From Hormiphora californensis (taxonomy: Eukaryota; Ctenophora; Tentaculata; Cydippida; Pleurobrachiidae): 64,000 bases of DNA. Under the pieces are notes generated by a model. It was not told the origin of the DNA, did no database searches, and saw only the letters and a list, made by a program, of their open reading frames with translations. This document shows positions 1 through 10,236 of this stretch, one piece after another. Position numbers and translations under genes: made by a program. The DNA is taken from positions 1,072,386 through 1,136,385 of the forward strand of contig CM035354.1 of assembly GCA_020137815.1 (NCBI GenBank). Direction: 5' to 3'. Every line of letters starts with the position of its first letter. Positions within the stretch are counted from its first letter, which is position 1.

Positions 1-97
1 AGCACTTTTTTCACTGTCACGTTTTAACTTTTAGTGCAGCACTCTGTTTTTATTTCCAGCATTATTACACTTCATACTCCCATGATAACCACCTCGG

Positions 98-256
98 TTA
101 ACTCTATGTGGTTAACCCTATGTGGTTAACCCTATGTGGTTAACCCTATGTGGTTAACCCTATGTGGTTAACCCTATGTGGTTAACTCTATGTGGTTAAC
201 CCTATGTGGTTAACTCTATGTGGTTAACCCTACATGTGGTTAACTCCATGTGGTTC
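98..256. repeat. 14-bp minisatellite (CCTATGTGGTTAAC)n
   Basis: About 11 tandem copies of a 14-bp unit containing the palindrome GTTAAC. Some units carry ACTC instead of ACCC. The array ends about 10 bases before the splice acceptor (CTCTCTCAG) of the first visible endophilin exon at 266. Confidence 0.9.
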
Positions 257-265
257 CTCTCTCAG

Positions 266-2088
266 GGAAAGGATCTGCTATTGACAAGAGAGCAAGTTAC
301 GCTGATCTTCTGGGAAGCTCCATGAAGAACGGTGGACAGGAGGTAATTAGTTAATTAATTAACCAATCATACCAAAATACCGAATAGTATTCTCGTCATC
401 CCTCCATACTGCTTGTTTTACCATTGCACGGGTCCGAGCGAGTTACTGTAAAGTATTCATCCCCAACCCCCATCCCCACCTACAGATTGGAGAGACGACC
501 CAGGTTGGGCAGACCATGGTTGAGGTTGGGGGCACCTTCGAGAGGATAGGGATGTTGGAGAGAGAGTACCTCAGTGATGTATACACCAAGTTCTTCAAAC
601 CTTTCTCCAACCATCTCCAGGTACTTTACCCACTGTCTTTTTAAATGTAAAGGAGGTTTTGAACATCTCCAGGTTTATGAGATGGAAAACACAAAACAAA
701 CGATCAATTTTAGCCATATCACTCAGAAAGTGGGTATCTAATGGGGCGGATATCCACCAGATTCCACTAACCTCCTCTTCACACAGGTTGAGTGGGGCAA
801 TGTTACCACAGAGAAGCGAAGACTTGAGCTGGCCCGATTGGATCTGGACGCTGCTAAGGCCAAGGTCCGAACTGCCCGAACTCCCGAGGTCATGCAGCAA
901 AATGAACAAAAGGTATGGGCCCGTGTCAAGCACATAAATCTTATCTTACAGCCCTTTCCTTTTTATCTCTATAGTCAGGGCATATGATGTCAAAATAAAT
1001 TAAAAATGGGCATAATTGTTATCAAGCTAATTTCACTTCTAGTAGGCTCTATTAGGTCCTTAGAAACACCAAAAAAAATTGGTCGCGGTTTTATCAATGA
1101 AGAAGTTGGGTTTTTGGGCCACGCCCTTTTACCTATGTTTTTAGCCTTCTGGCGAAACCCAAAAAGGGGCTTAGGAAAGGAGTAGAGACAAATCTAAGGA
1201 CACTAAAATGTGTAGCGTCCTCGCATTAGTGGGGGTAGGTGCGGAAATTAAGTCTCTATCTCATCTGGTTAATTAGATAATTGGCTAATTAGATATGCGC
1301 ATAACCGTATTTTGGCTAAATGGCTATAGCCACTTAGGAATGGGTTAGAGACTTTTCACTGGTGCCATTTTGTAGGGAATACCCAAGTTATGGGGGGTCG
1401 ACGTCAAACTTTTAAGCTCTATCTCCAACCGTTTGACCGCTATTTGGCATTAAAGATGCTCAAAATGAGCAAAAAACGGTAAAAAGCCCGATTTTGAGCA
1501 TCTTTAAAGCCAAATAGCGGCCAAAAGGTTGGAGATAGAGCTTAAAAGTTCGACCTGGACCCCCCATAACTTGGCTATTGCCTACAAAATGGCATCAGTG
1601 AAAAGTCTCTAAACCATTCCTAAGTGGCTATAGCCATATAGCCAAAATACGGTTATGCGCATATCTAATTATCCAATTATCTAATTAACCAGATGAGATA
1701 GAGACTTCATTTCCGCACCTACCCCCACTAATGCGAGGACGCTACACATTTTAGTGTCCTTAGATTTGTCTCTACTCCTTTCCTAAGCCCCGTTTTGGTT
1801 TTCGCCAGAGGGCTAAAACATAGGTAAAAGGGCGTGGCCCAAAAACCCAACTTCTTCATTGATAAAACCGCGACCAATTTTTTTGGTGTTTCTAAGGACC
1901 TAATAGAGCCTACTAGAAGTGGAATCAGCTTGATAACAATTATGCCCATTTTTTGTCATCATATGCCCTGACTACTATCTCTTTGTGCTACACACTCTGT
2001 GATGGTTCAGTTTGTTATCTTCTAACCCTCCTTTACATTTGTAAGGGGGGCGCGAAACACAGTCTAGCTAGGCAAGGTTCGGTAGATC

Positions 2089-2181
<93 letters not shown>

Positions 2182-2779
2182 TCTCTCTCTTTCTCCCCTC
2201 TGTGATCGCCCTAGGCGGTACCTGTACCTGATCTTGTCCTTCTCTCTCTCCTTCTCTCCTCTGTGATCGCCCCAGGCGGTACCTGTACCTGATCTTGTCT
2301 CTCTCTCTCCTCCCCTCTGTGATCGCCCTATAGGCGGTGCCTGTACCTGTACCTCTCCTTCTCTCCTTTTCTCTCCTCTGTGATCGCCCCAGGCGGTGCC
2401 TGTACCTGATCTTGTCGCAACGCAGGTCCGAGAGAGCCAGGCGGCATTTGACCGACAGTTTGAGCAGACCAAGATCCTTCTCACGGATGCGGACAGGAAG
2501 TCTGGAGAATTCTGTCATTATTTGGAGGAATTCATTCGTAGCCAGGTGAGTTATCATGCCCCCGGGCCCCGGCCCCCACCGTCATCATAGGGTTATGATA
2601 AATACTCTTTAATAAACAGGGAACCTGCTGCTTCCCGTGATTTCCCTCTATTTCTTGTACTGAATAAAACCATTATAGATGTACATATTTAGACAAACTA
2701 AGGCATTTCTTTTCAGATGAACTACCACGAGCAAGCACATAAAATGTTGGAGGAGACTTATAACAAGATGAAGCAATAA
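266..2779 (+). CDS. SH3GLB1-like: Endophilin-B-like BAR domain protein (3' part, no SH3)
   Basis: Five frame-consistent exons: 266-342, 486-620, 787-912, 2426-2545 and 2717-2779. They encode about 173 residues of a BAR domain. Endophilin-B signatures include ERIG followed by RE (as in CGETQKRIGTADRE) and RLDLDAAK. BAR proteins dimerise into crescents that sense and bend membranes; endophilin-B acts at mitochondria, Golgi and autophagosomes. The N-terminal amphipathic helix and first BAR helix lie left of the window. After the last BAR helix (EEFIRSQ, then MNYHEQAHKMLEETYNKMKQ) the frame stops at TAA. The linker and SH3 domain that normally follow are absent, and no SH3-like (ALYDY) sequence is visible before the next gene. 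The third visible intron holds a 1-kb foldback element and a CT-rich array. The family call is by motif recall and could be another BAR subfamily. Confidence 0.75.
972..1974. mobile_element. Foldback DNA element, about 1 kb, TA target duplication
   Basis: A nearly perfect inverted repeat. The left end TAGTCAGGGCATATGATG is mirrored at the right by CATCATATGCCCTGACTA, and the arms stay complementary for about 490 bases to a centre near 1470. No coding potential is seen. TA dinucleotides at both ends suggest Tc1/mariner-type insertion (inference). It sits in an endophilin intron. Confidence 0.85.
2091..2425. repeat. (CT)n microsatellite followed by a roughly 40-bp minisatellite at an acceptor
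   Basis: An uninterrupted CT run (2091-2179) is followed by four degenerate units built on CTCTGTGATCGCCC, AGGCGGTACCTG and TACCTGATCTTGTC. The array ends within a few bases of the acceptor AACGCAG at 2425, so it occupies the polypyrimidine and branch-point zone of this intron. Confidence 0.85.
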
Positions 2780-2780
2780 A
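2775..2780 (+). terminator. Poly(A) signal overlapping the stop codon
   Basis: AATAAA begins two bases before the endophilin TAA stop (2777-2779). A T/GT-rich stretch (TGTGTGTCCCTTTTT) starts near 2803. If it is used, the 3' UTR would be only about 20 bases. Confidence 0.5.
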
Positions 2781-3915
2781 GACCTGCTCTCTATTTAATT
2801 ACATGTGTGTCCCTTTTTGATCCTAATTTTAACAAGAGTATACCTTAGTTTTTCCTCGCCCCATGATGATATGTTCATCATGGTAGTCCTAAAATACCTC
2901 CCTGCGTGATAGTTGTATATCTTTATGACTGAAAAAATATGCAACCCCGATTTATTGTGGGCTATTTAGTTTAAAGTAGTGATTTTGAGAAGTTTGTTTG
3001 CCAGTACAGGTATCGTCACAGTTGCCTGAGTGTTCCCCATGGTCCTTTAGAGGATTGGAGGGGAATCTCTGCCGATTGTCATGGTACAATTTATTGTAAA
3101 GGACGCGAAAGAGTTGTGTTTTTTGAGAAAATGCTTAAAAATATATATGGTGCAGGATTCCATTTTCGTGTAAATTACATTGCAGTGTAATCTGAGTGTA
3201 TTTCATTGATCCAAAAGAGAAACTCGGGCAATCGTTACTTTGTATTGAACATGTATAGATAGCCCCCTCCCTGAAATCCACCAAAACAGTTCTTTTTTAA
3301 ATCGTTGATTTCAACTCAAAATTTTGGACTTGTTTTGGTACGCGCATAACTGAAGCCGCGCGACTTTGATCTCACAACGCGCGGCGCCTATTATTTAAGG
3401 TAACTGTGCCGCGCGTTTTTAAAAACAACCCACACGGTTCGAACTTTTCAAGATGGCCGTTTTTGTAACTTTTTCTTTTTCGTCGTGTTTTTTTTGCTTT
3501 GGCTCATGAGTTTTTATGAGGTCATCGATTCTTACCAATTAAACCAGTCGATACTGTTTTAAAGTGAATAATGGGAGCTGCATTGGGCAAAGTTAAAATC
3601 TGGGTGCCTTCCATTGCTAAAAATTCATCGATTTCGGCGTTCGAGACAGGTTAGGGCTGTTGTTAGCCTAACAATGTTAGGGTCGGGTTAGGGTTTTGTT
3701 TAGGGTTATCGGTTAGTGCTGTCGATTCTCTACCAAATACCGTTTAGATCACTCAAATCGGCCATGTGGCTATAGCCGAGTTGTCTTGCAGCAAAAACAT
3801 AATTCAAGCAAATAAACCCTCTAAAGTTCCTCTTTGAAGCTGATAGCGTATTAAGAAGTACCAGGTACCACCAAAACAAGGACCGATTATTCGAAAAGTT
3901 TCGGAAAAGAAGACT
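2781..3915. other. Intergenic region between endophilin and REXO5
   Basis: No coding exon is recognised. There is a CGCGCGG-rich patch near 3340-3415 and several scattered TTAGGG motifs at 3650-3710 that are not in tandem. It presumably contains the REXO5 promoter. No TATA box is convincing. Confidence 0.5.
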
Positions 3916-6900
3916 ATGAAAAAGAAACGGAAGGCAGTTGAGATCAACCAGGAACCATCAACTTCTCCCACCGATTCTAAAAGGTGCTTGTTACCATCAC
4001 ACATTTGATATTAACATGTACTACAACTATTTACTGTGAACATGGGACTTGTCACCCAAAATATGTGTATTTACAGCACTCGACTCATACAGTTATCATT
4101 CCTTTCTGACAGTCTCACATCCAGCCCCACAGAACCTACTACTGAGATGTCCCGGAAGAGCAAGAGAAAGCGAAAGGGAGTTAGCAAGGGCGACAACAGA
4201 ACACATACTAAACCGTGTAGTAGTGCTAACGGACAGGCCAACGGGCAACAAGAGAACCCTTATGAGTATTGTGAAGTTACAGTGTTGAAAAACTTTGGGG
4301 AAATCAAAACGAAAGATATCCAGACACTCGCACTTCACTATCTCGGTAAGTAGGACCTTCCCTTTTCCAGTTTTCTTTTGGTCTACCGAACGGTGTGAGC
4401 CACACAAGTTTTCTTTACTAAACCCAATGAACTTATAATGACCGCATTTTGTACCAGGTTGTTCCCAGTATCTCCCAGAGTGGTGTATGGTATCCAATAG
4501 GGGGTCAGGACACAGCGTCTGTGTGATTATGATCGAGGCCCTCTACCCTTTTGTATACAAGTGAGTCACAAGTCGAGAATAATAAATTGTGATTCTATGT
4601 TGATTTATATGCAGTAAAACAAGCTAAACTCAACTTCAATTCCAGAACATTAGGAGCAGTTCACATGCCCAATTTTGCGGGGCTTTTCCCGGAGGGACCG
4701 GTAACGATACAAAATCCTGGCAGCGACCTCTTTGTCACCCCAGCATCGTCAGCATTACTTGAGAAGGAACCTCGGAAACGATCATCAGATTCTGCATCCA
4801 GTAAGTTTGTGTAATTTTGTAAGTCCTGTCTCTTCCAGCCCATCGTTACCACGTTTTCTATCCACAAGCATAGTGTCTCCTATATAATTGCGCTACTCTA
4901 TCCTTGGCCCTCCTTCCCTACCTCACTCACTACCTCTTTCCGCGTCTCCATCCCTACTTCCTGGCTCCCCCTACACCTCTCAATACCTCCCAATTAATCC
5001 TCAACCCTCCATACCTCCCCCTCTCCCCTTTTAGAGAACGGTGAGTCATCCAAGAAGTTTCCCCCGGTTGAAGAGTACGTGTTGAGTAAGGACCACATGT
5101 TAGCACATGAGTACCCTGCAGAGGATCTGGTGGATAAAGAACCAGCCGTGTGGACTAGGTAGGTATTAGTGTAGTTACTGGGGGGGGGGGGTGGACTAGG
5201 TAGGTATTAGTCATACTAACTGGGGGGGGGGGTAACTAGGTAGGTATTGGTCATACTAACTGGGGGGTGGACTAGGTAGGTATTAGTGTGCTAACTGGGG
5301 GGGGGGGGGGATGGTAACTAGGTAGGTACTGGGGGTGGACTAGGTAGGTGAACTGACTTGGTGATCGATATCACTATTATAGTCCCCTGACTAATGTACG
5401 ACCTGTACTTACTGGTAGAATGGATTTATAGAAATGTTAAATAATGGGAGATGCCACCTGACTGATCTACATAACTTGTTAGTGTGGTTCAACTGGAGAA
5501 ATGTTGACAAAATGTTGCACTCGACCAAATACAGACAACTGCACATATGCGAAACAGACGTGAACTGCACTACTCAAACATAGACACACCGACAAATGCA
5601 TAATAATTACGGTAAGAGAGAGATCTAGAAAAAGAGAGAAATATTAGAACTATTATCTCTCTGTAAGGTAGGTGAACTAACTGGGGGGTGGACTAGGTAG
5701 GTGAACTGAGTACTAACTGGGGGGGGGGGTAACTAGGTGAACCTGACTAAATGGTAGATGCCACCTGACTAAATGGTAGAGTACTGACGGGCCGGGTGGG
5801 GGGGGAGGTGGGTAACTAGGGTCTAGGTGAACTGACTTGGTGGGGTACTGTGTTGGTGGCCACTGTCACTACTCACTAGTCCCCTGACAGATTTATACTA
5901 AAGAAATGTTGACTAAAAGTTAAATAATGGGAGATGCCACCTGACTGATGTACGTAACTTGTTAGTGTGGTTCTACTGGAGAAATGTTGACAAAATGTGT
6001 TCCACTCGACCAAATACAGACAACTGCAGCACACATGCGAAACAAACATGAACTGCACTACTCAAACACAGACACACCGACAAATACATAATTATTATTA
6101 CGGTAAGAGAGATTTAGAGAGAAATATTAGAACTATTATCTCTATAAGCCAGTGTGTAAACATGTGGTGTTTGTTATTGAATGTCCCCGATTGAAAGTAC
6201 ACTCTTCCACCGCAGGTTCAAAGGAAACAGCGCAATAGAAGCAAAACCACACCAGCTCTACGCTATTGATTGTGAGATGTGTAAGACAGCTGCTGGATCA
6301 GAACTCACCCAGATAGCAATCGTGGATGAAACTCTAGACTGTATCTACAAGACTTATGTGAAACCACCCAACCCTATCGTGGACTACCTGACCACCTTCA
6401 GTGGGATTACCGCAGAGGTGTTACAGGGTGTTACTACCACGTTGGAAGACGTTGTCGCCCATATCAACTCCATCTTACCTCCGCAAGCAATATTCGTGGG
6501 ACACTCCCTGGAGAATGATTTGAAATCTCTGAAATTGTACCACCACCGGGTGATAGATACAGCTATTATATACAGCTCAGGGAAGGGAGGTAGCTTTAAA
6601 CCGGGACTCCGGTATTTAGCCATGAGGCACCTCAAAGCGAAGATACAAGATAGCACACAAGGGCACGATCCAGCAGAGGACGCCATGACTTGTATGAGGC
6701 TTGTCAAGGTGAAAGTTAGACGCGGACCAAACTATGGGATGACACAACAAAACCCAGAGAACAGTCTCTCTGTTTACCTAACCAAAAACAGGAAGACTGG
6801 AGTGTTTGTAGATAAACCTATCGTGGCCCAACAGCACTGTCACGGTCTTGCCCAGGCACTTCCCGCAATATCTGATGAGGTAGCACTAGAACTATTCACC

Positions 6901-7215
6901 AAACGGCTCATGGGAAAGGACAAGTTCTATTGGCTGCACATGTACAAGCTTGAACCAGTCTATCGTGCGTGTACCACCATCCACGACATGATCAACAACC
7001 CAACTCTCCCGGCTGCCCTGCGGTTTATTGATGAGGCGATTGGTGCTATTTATGCAGCACTACCCCAGGACACACTACTGTGTCTCTACTCTGGGTGTAG
7101 TGGGTATTGGAAGAAGCCGCAGTTTAATGGCAGTGATGAAGCGATGAAGGAGTTGATGAAGAATATTGTCAGACAAGTCAGGACTGGGCTCATGTTCCTG
7201 AAGGTTAAAAACTAA
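3916..7215 (+). CDS. REXO5: REXO5-like DEDDh RNA exonuclease
   Basis: Six exons: 3916-3983, 4113-4345, 4458-4560, 4646-4800, 5035-5158 and 6216-7215. They join in frame to 560 residues. The N-terminus is lysine-rich (KKKRK; RKSKRKRK), as expected for a nucleolar protein. A conserved pre-exonuclease module follows (PEWCMV, later VEEYVLSKD), which matches REXO5 rather than REXO1 or REXO4. The exonuclease core has the DEDDh residues: D and E in AIDCEMC (about 246/248), D in GHSLENDL, and H and D in HDPAEDA. REXO5 trims 3' ends of snoRNA and rRNA precursors. The protein ends in LMFLKVKN without the two C-terminal RRMs of vertebrate REXO5 (about 774 residues). All five introns lie in the first 683 coding bases and the last exon is 1000 bases. 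ATG 3916 is the first in-frame ATG I can support. Confidence 0.85.
5146..5345. repeat. Minisatellite repeating the REXO5 intron-5 donor
   Basis: The exon ends TGGACTAG and the intron starts GTAGGTATTAG. The string (GG)ACTAGGTAGGT then recurs near 5192, 5229, 5266, 5315 and 5336, separated by poly-G tracts and TACTAACTGGGG. A further copy lies near 5690. Several copies are good GT donor matches. Confidence 0.8.
5432..6150. repeat. Direct duplication of about 230 bp within REXO5 intron 5
   Basis: Segment 5432-5669 recurs at about 5920-6147 with scattered differences. Both copies include GGGAGATGCCACCTGACTGA and GGAGAAATGTTGACAAAATG. The interval between holds further poly-G and donor-like repeats. 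No coding function is seen. Confidence 0.8.
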
Positions 7216-7609
7216 TATAATCAGAAAAGAGGACGGGCATTATATAACTGCACCAGAGGGAAGGGTGTAATGAGAATATCGGAAGATGTTTGACCTATAC
7301 CTGTTGAAAATACCTGGTACTTTTTGGGTTTTTAAAAAAACAGATCCATTCCTGGGGGATGATGTTGTTTTTTAATATTGGCAATGAGTCAAAAAACGCA
7401 CGTATGCGCTAAAATTTTAACAAACATTCCGAAAGACAAAACTGAAGCTATAAGTTTTATAGTTTTTGCATCTATTTAACATTTCTATGCTCTCTTTTAA
7501 AACTTATATTTGGTCCTCTTCAATTGTCGTCTAACTTCCCCCAAATTCCCTTCTGACCCCATTTTAAATTCCCCTCCCTGATCCCCCACTAACCCCCTCC
7601 CCCCTAACT
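7216..7609. other. REXO5-NSA2 intergenic sequence
   Basis: AT-rich to C-rich sequence with no recognised exon. It must contain the REXO5 3' end and probably the NSA2 promoter or first untranslated exon. Confidence 0.4.
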
Positions 7610-8208
7610 AACATCGTCTCTTTCCATCTAGAGACACACCCCTCCCTCACTAACACACCCTCCCCTCCCTCACTAACACCCCCCCCCCCCCCACACTAAC
7701 ACACCAAACCCCTCCCCTCACTAACAAACACCTTCCCTCCCTCACTAACACTCCCCTCCCCTCTCCCAATAACATCGTCTCCTTCCAAGTTCCATCTAGA
7801 GACACACCCCTCCCTCACTAACACACATCCCTCCCTCACTAACCCCTTTCTCCTTCCATCTAGAGACACACTCCTCCCTAACTAACATCCCTCCCCTCAA
7901 TAACACTTTCTCTTTCCATCCCTCACTAACATCTTCTGTTTCCATCTAGAGACACACCCCTCCCCTCCCCTCCCCTCAATAACACTTTCTCTTTCCATCC
8001 CTCACTAACATCTTCTGTTTCCATCTAGAGACACACCACACCCCTCCCCTCCCTAACACTCCCCTCCCTCACTAACACACATCCCTCCCTCACTAACCCC
8101 TTTCTCCTTCCATCTAGAGACACACTCCTCCCTAACTAACATCCCTCCCCTCAATAACACTTTCTCTTTCCATCCCTCACTAACCCCTTTCTCTTTCCAT
8201 CTAGAGAC
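7610..8208 (+). repeat. Tandem array of 3' splice-site modules upstream of NSA2
   Basis: Pyrimidine-rich units contain CTCACTAAC or TAACTAAC (branch-point-like), then TTCTCTTTCCATCTAG (tract plus AG), then AGAGACACACC. The TTCCATCTAGAGACACACC core occurs seven times, near 7623, 7790, 7855, 7940, 8020, 8108 and 8195. The last copy runs directly into the NSA2 start codon. It probably marks a 5' UTR intron with many equivalent acceptors (inference). Confidence 0.8.
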
Positions 8209-8216
8209 ACACCACA

Positions 8217-8999
8217 ATGCCACAGAACGAGCACATAGAGCTCGCCCAGAAGAGACACGGAAAGCGCTTCAACCATGAGGAAAAGATGCGGAAAAAGTTG
8301 GCCCGTTCATCACACTCGAATGCCATCAAAGCTAAGAAGCTGCACGGTCTGAAGGCTAAGTTGTATAACAAGAAGCGGCACTCTGAGAAGATCCAAATGA
8401 AGAAGACACTCAAGATGCACGAGGAGAAACAGACCAAGACACGTGACTCAGAGCCGGTTCAGGAGGGTGCTGTACCAGCCTATCTGCTGGACAGAGAGAC
8501 GGAGTCACGTGCTAAGGTGCTGAGCAACATGGTAAAACAAAAGAGGAAGGAGAAGGCGGGCAAGTGGGCCGTTCCCATTCCCAAAGTTAAGCAGATGGGT
8601 GAGGATGAGGTGTTCAAGGTGATGCAGACTGGAAAGAGGAAGAAGAAGGCATGGAAACGAATGGTTACCAAGGTTACCTATGTTGGCGAAGACTTCACTC
8701 GAAAACCACCCAAATACGAGCGGTTCATCAGGCCCATGGCGCTGCGTTTCAAGAAGGCTCATGTCACTCACCCTGAGCTGAAAGCCACGTTTTGTCTGCC
8801 CATGATAGGGGTGAAGAAGAACCCCAACTCACCCATGTACACCCAGTTAGGAGTGATAACCAAGGGAACTGTTATTGAGGTGAATGTGAGTGAGCTGGGA
8901 CTTGTTACTACCGGGGGTAAGGTTGTGTGGGGCAAGTACGCCCAGGTGACGAATCATCCGGAGAATGACGGGTGTATCAATGCTGTTTTGTTGGTGTGA
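8217..8999 (+). CDS. NSA2: NSA2 ribosome biogenesis factor
   Basis: A single coding exon of 260 residues, the usual metazoan length. It is recognised from [38 protein letters not shown](V)[25 protein letters not shown] and [20 protein letters not shown]2 is a nuclear 60S assembly factor needed for 27SB/32S pre-rRNA processing, and its C-terminal part is an S8e-like fold. The N-terminal third is strongly basic. The start codon follows a splice-acceptor-like CCATCTAG by 13 bases (ACACCACAATG), so a 5' UTR intron ending there is likely. All other copies of that acceptor lie upstream. The coding sequence shows no damage. Confidence 0.97.
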   Translation: MPQNEHIELAQKRHGKRFNHEEKMRKKLARSSHSNAIKAKKLHGLKAKLYNKKRHSEKIQMKKTLKMHEEKQTKTRDSEPVQEGAVPAYLLDRETESRAKVLSNMVKQKRKEKAGKWAVPIPKVKQMGEDEVFKVMQTGKRKKKAWKRMVTKVTYVGEDFTRKPPKYERFIRPMALRFKKAHVTHPELKATFCLPMIGVKKNPNSPMYTQLGVITKGTVIEVNVSELGLVTTGGKVVWGKYAQVTNHPENDGCINAVLLV

Positions 9000-9552
9000 G
9001 GTGGTGGGTGTGATCTGGGTGTGTGAGTAGGTGGGTGTGATATCTCTCTCAGTTTTATAGCAACTCAATATCAGTGTTGTGTTTTAACTTATTTTGACGG
9101 TTTTAGCCAAATACAGATGATATGTGTTTTACTGGACTCAAGCCCCTCCCCCAGACTCCCCAGACTCAATATGTATTCTCTTCTAAGAAAGAGAGATAAA
9201 AAGAGAGAGGCTGTGATCCACTAGTATTATACTCAGTATTATTCCCTGAAGCTGACCCACCTATCCCTTAATATTGATACCCCAAACTAACCCGATTTTC
9301 CCTCTGTCTAGGTCTAGGTATATCTCCATGATATCTCTGTGTAGGTATATCTCCGTGATCGTTCCTGCTTGGAATGTCGTTTGCTTTCAACTGGGCCTGC
9401 TGCTTCACCAGTTCAGCATAACAAGAATTATTGCATTATGTATTCATAATGCGGTGTTTCCCTGCCAAATGGTTTTAAAATTGATGAATAAGCTTCAAAA
9501 CTGGATTTCCTGATGAATTTTGTGCTCAAAGAGTATTTTTGGCTGATGCGAT

Positions 9553-9677
9553 GTTGGTTACTAAGGTAACTAGGTAAGTTGCTATGGTAACCAAAGGCAG
9601 TTGCTATGGTAACCAAAGCAATTCCTATGGTAACCAGGACAGTTGCTATGGCAACCAAGTCAGTTGCTTAGGAGACC
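9553..9677. promoter_or_regulatory. Tandem RFX X-box-like array
   Basis: Near-palindromic GTTGCTATGGTAACC occurs at 9578-9592 and 9600-9614. ATTCCTATGGTAACC is at 9620-9634 and GTTGCTATGGCAACC at 9642-9656. Degenerate copies flank the array at 9553 and 9663. The period is about 22 bp. The motif fits the RFX consensus (GTNRCC, spacer, RGYAAC). It lies about 560 bases upstream of the GLYAT-like ATG. Confidence 0.65.
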
Positions 9678-9997
9678 CCAGTTGGTTACCAAGTGCTTCA
9701 ACTTTAACCGCATCTCAACTTGAGTCACTAGTGTGGCAGTAGTTTCATGCTTGGAAGACGTTCTATCACTTCATAGCATGGCTGTAGGGCGCCCAAAGTG
9801 ATTTCAGGTGATAGTGGGAAGTGCTATCAGCGAGTAATTGCGCGCCACAATGTGTGTTAATCATTTCCTTTGTTGAATCAACGAAGCGTGAGATGAAAGT
9901 TTTATGAAGGAGCAGACTTGTTGTTAGGCGTTGTCCGTGACGGACGGACGGACGGACGGACACTTTTAGTTAACTACACAATCTGCTGATTTCTAAA

Positions 9998-10075
9998 CCC
10001 TGAATGATCTTTTTAGCACGTGCGTGCTAAAAAGATCATCCCGGGTGATTGCCTTCGGCAATCACCCGGGCAGGG
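9998..10075. other. Double hairpin with short outer stem (T-shaped)
   Basis: Outer CCCTG (9998-10002) pairs with CAGGG (10071-10075). Inside is a perfect 17-bp hairpin (10004-10020 with 10023-10039). Beside it is a perfect 14-bp hairpin with CCCGGG ends and a TTC triloop (10040-10053 with 10057-10070). Confidence 0.85.
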
Positions 10076-10236
10076 AAAAAATTAGTTGTACTGCGTCTTT
10101 AGATTCCATGTATTGACGTACTTTCCTTTATATAATTTAACGCATTTAATCCTAGCCAATTCTTTCCATTTATAATCTTATCTTACATTTAACCATGCCA
10201 CAAATCTGATCCTTTCATTAAACCATCATTCAGACC

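Larger units (their letters stand above)
9000..10236. other. NSA2-GLYAT intergenic region
   Basis: No protein-coding exon recognised. It holds an X-box array (9553-9677), a tetranucleotide GGAC run near 9940-9962 and a double hairpin (9998-10075), annotated separately. Confidence 0.6.

Noticed and set aside
2068-2557. Arg-Glu / Ser-Leu repeat ORFs over CT microsatellites (also at 17115-17735, 19274-19759, 32510-33010)
   Set aside because: Dipeptide repeats from (CT)n in every frame; no gene signal.
3650-3715. Interstitial telomere-like TTAGGG motifs
   Set aside because: Only scattered single copies with unrelated spacers, not a tandem array.
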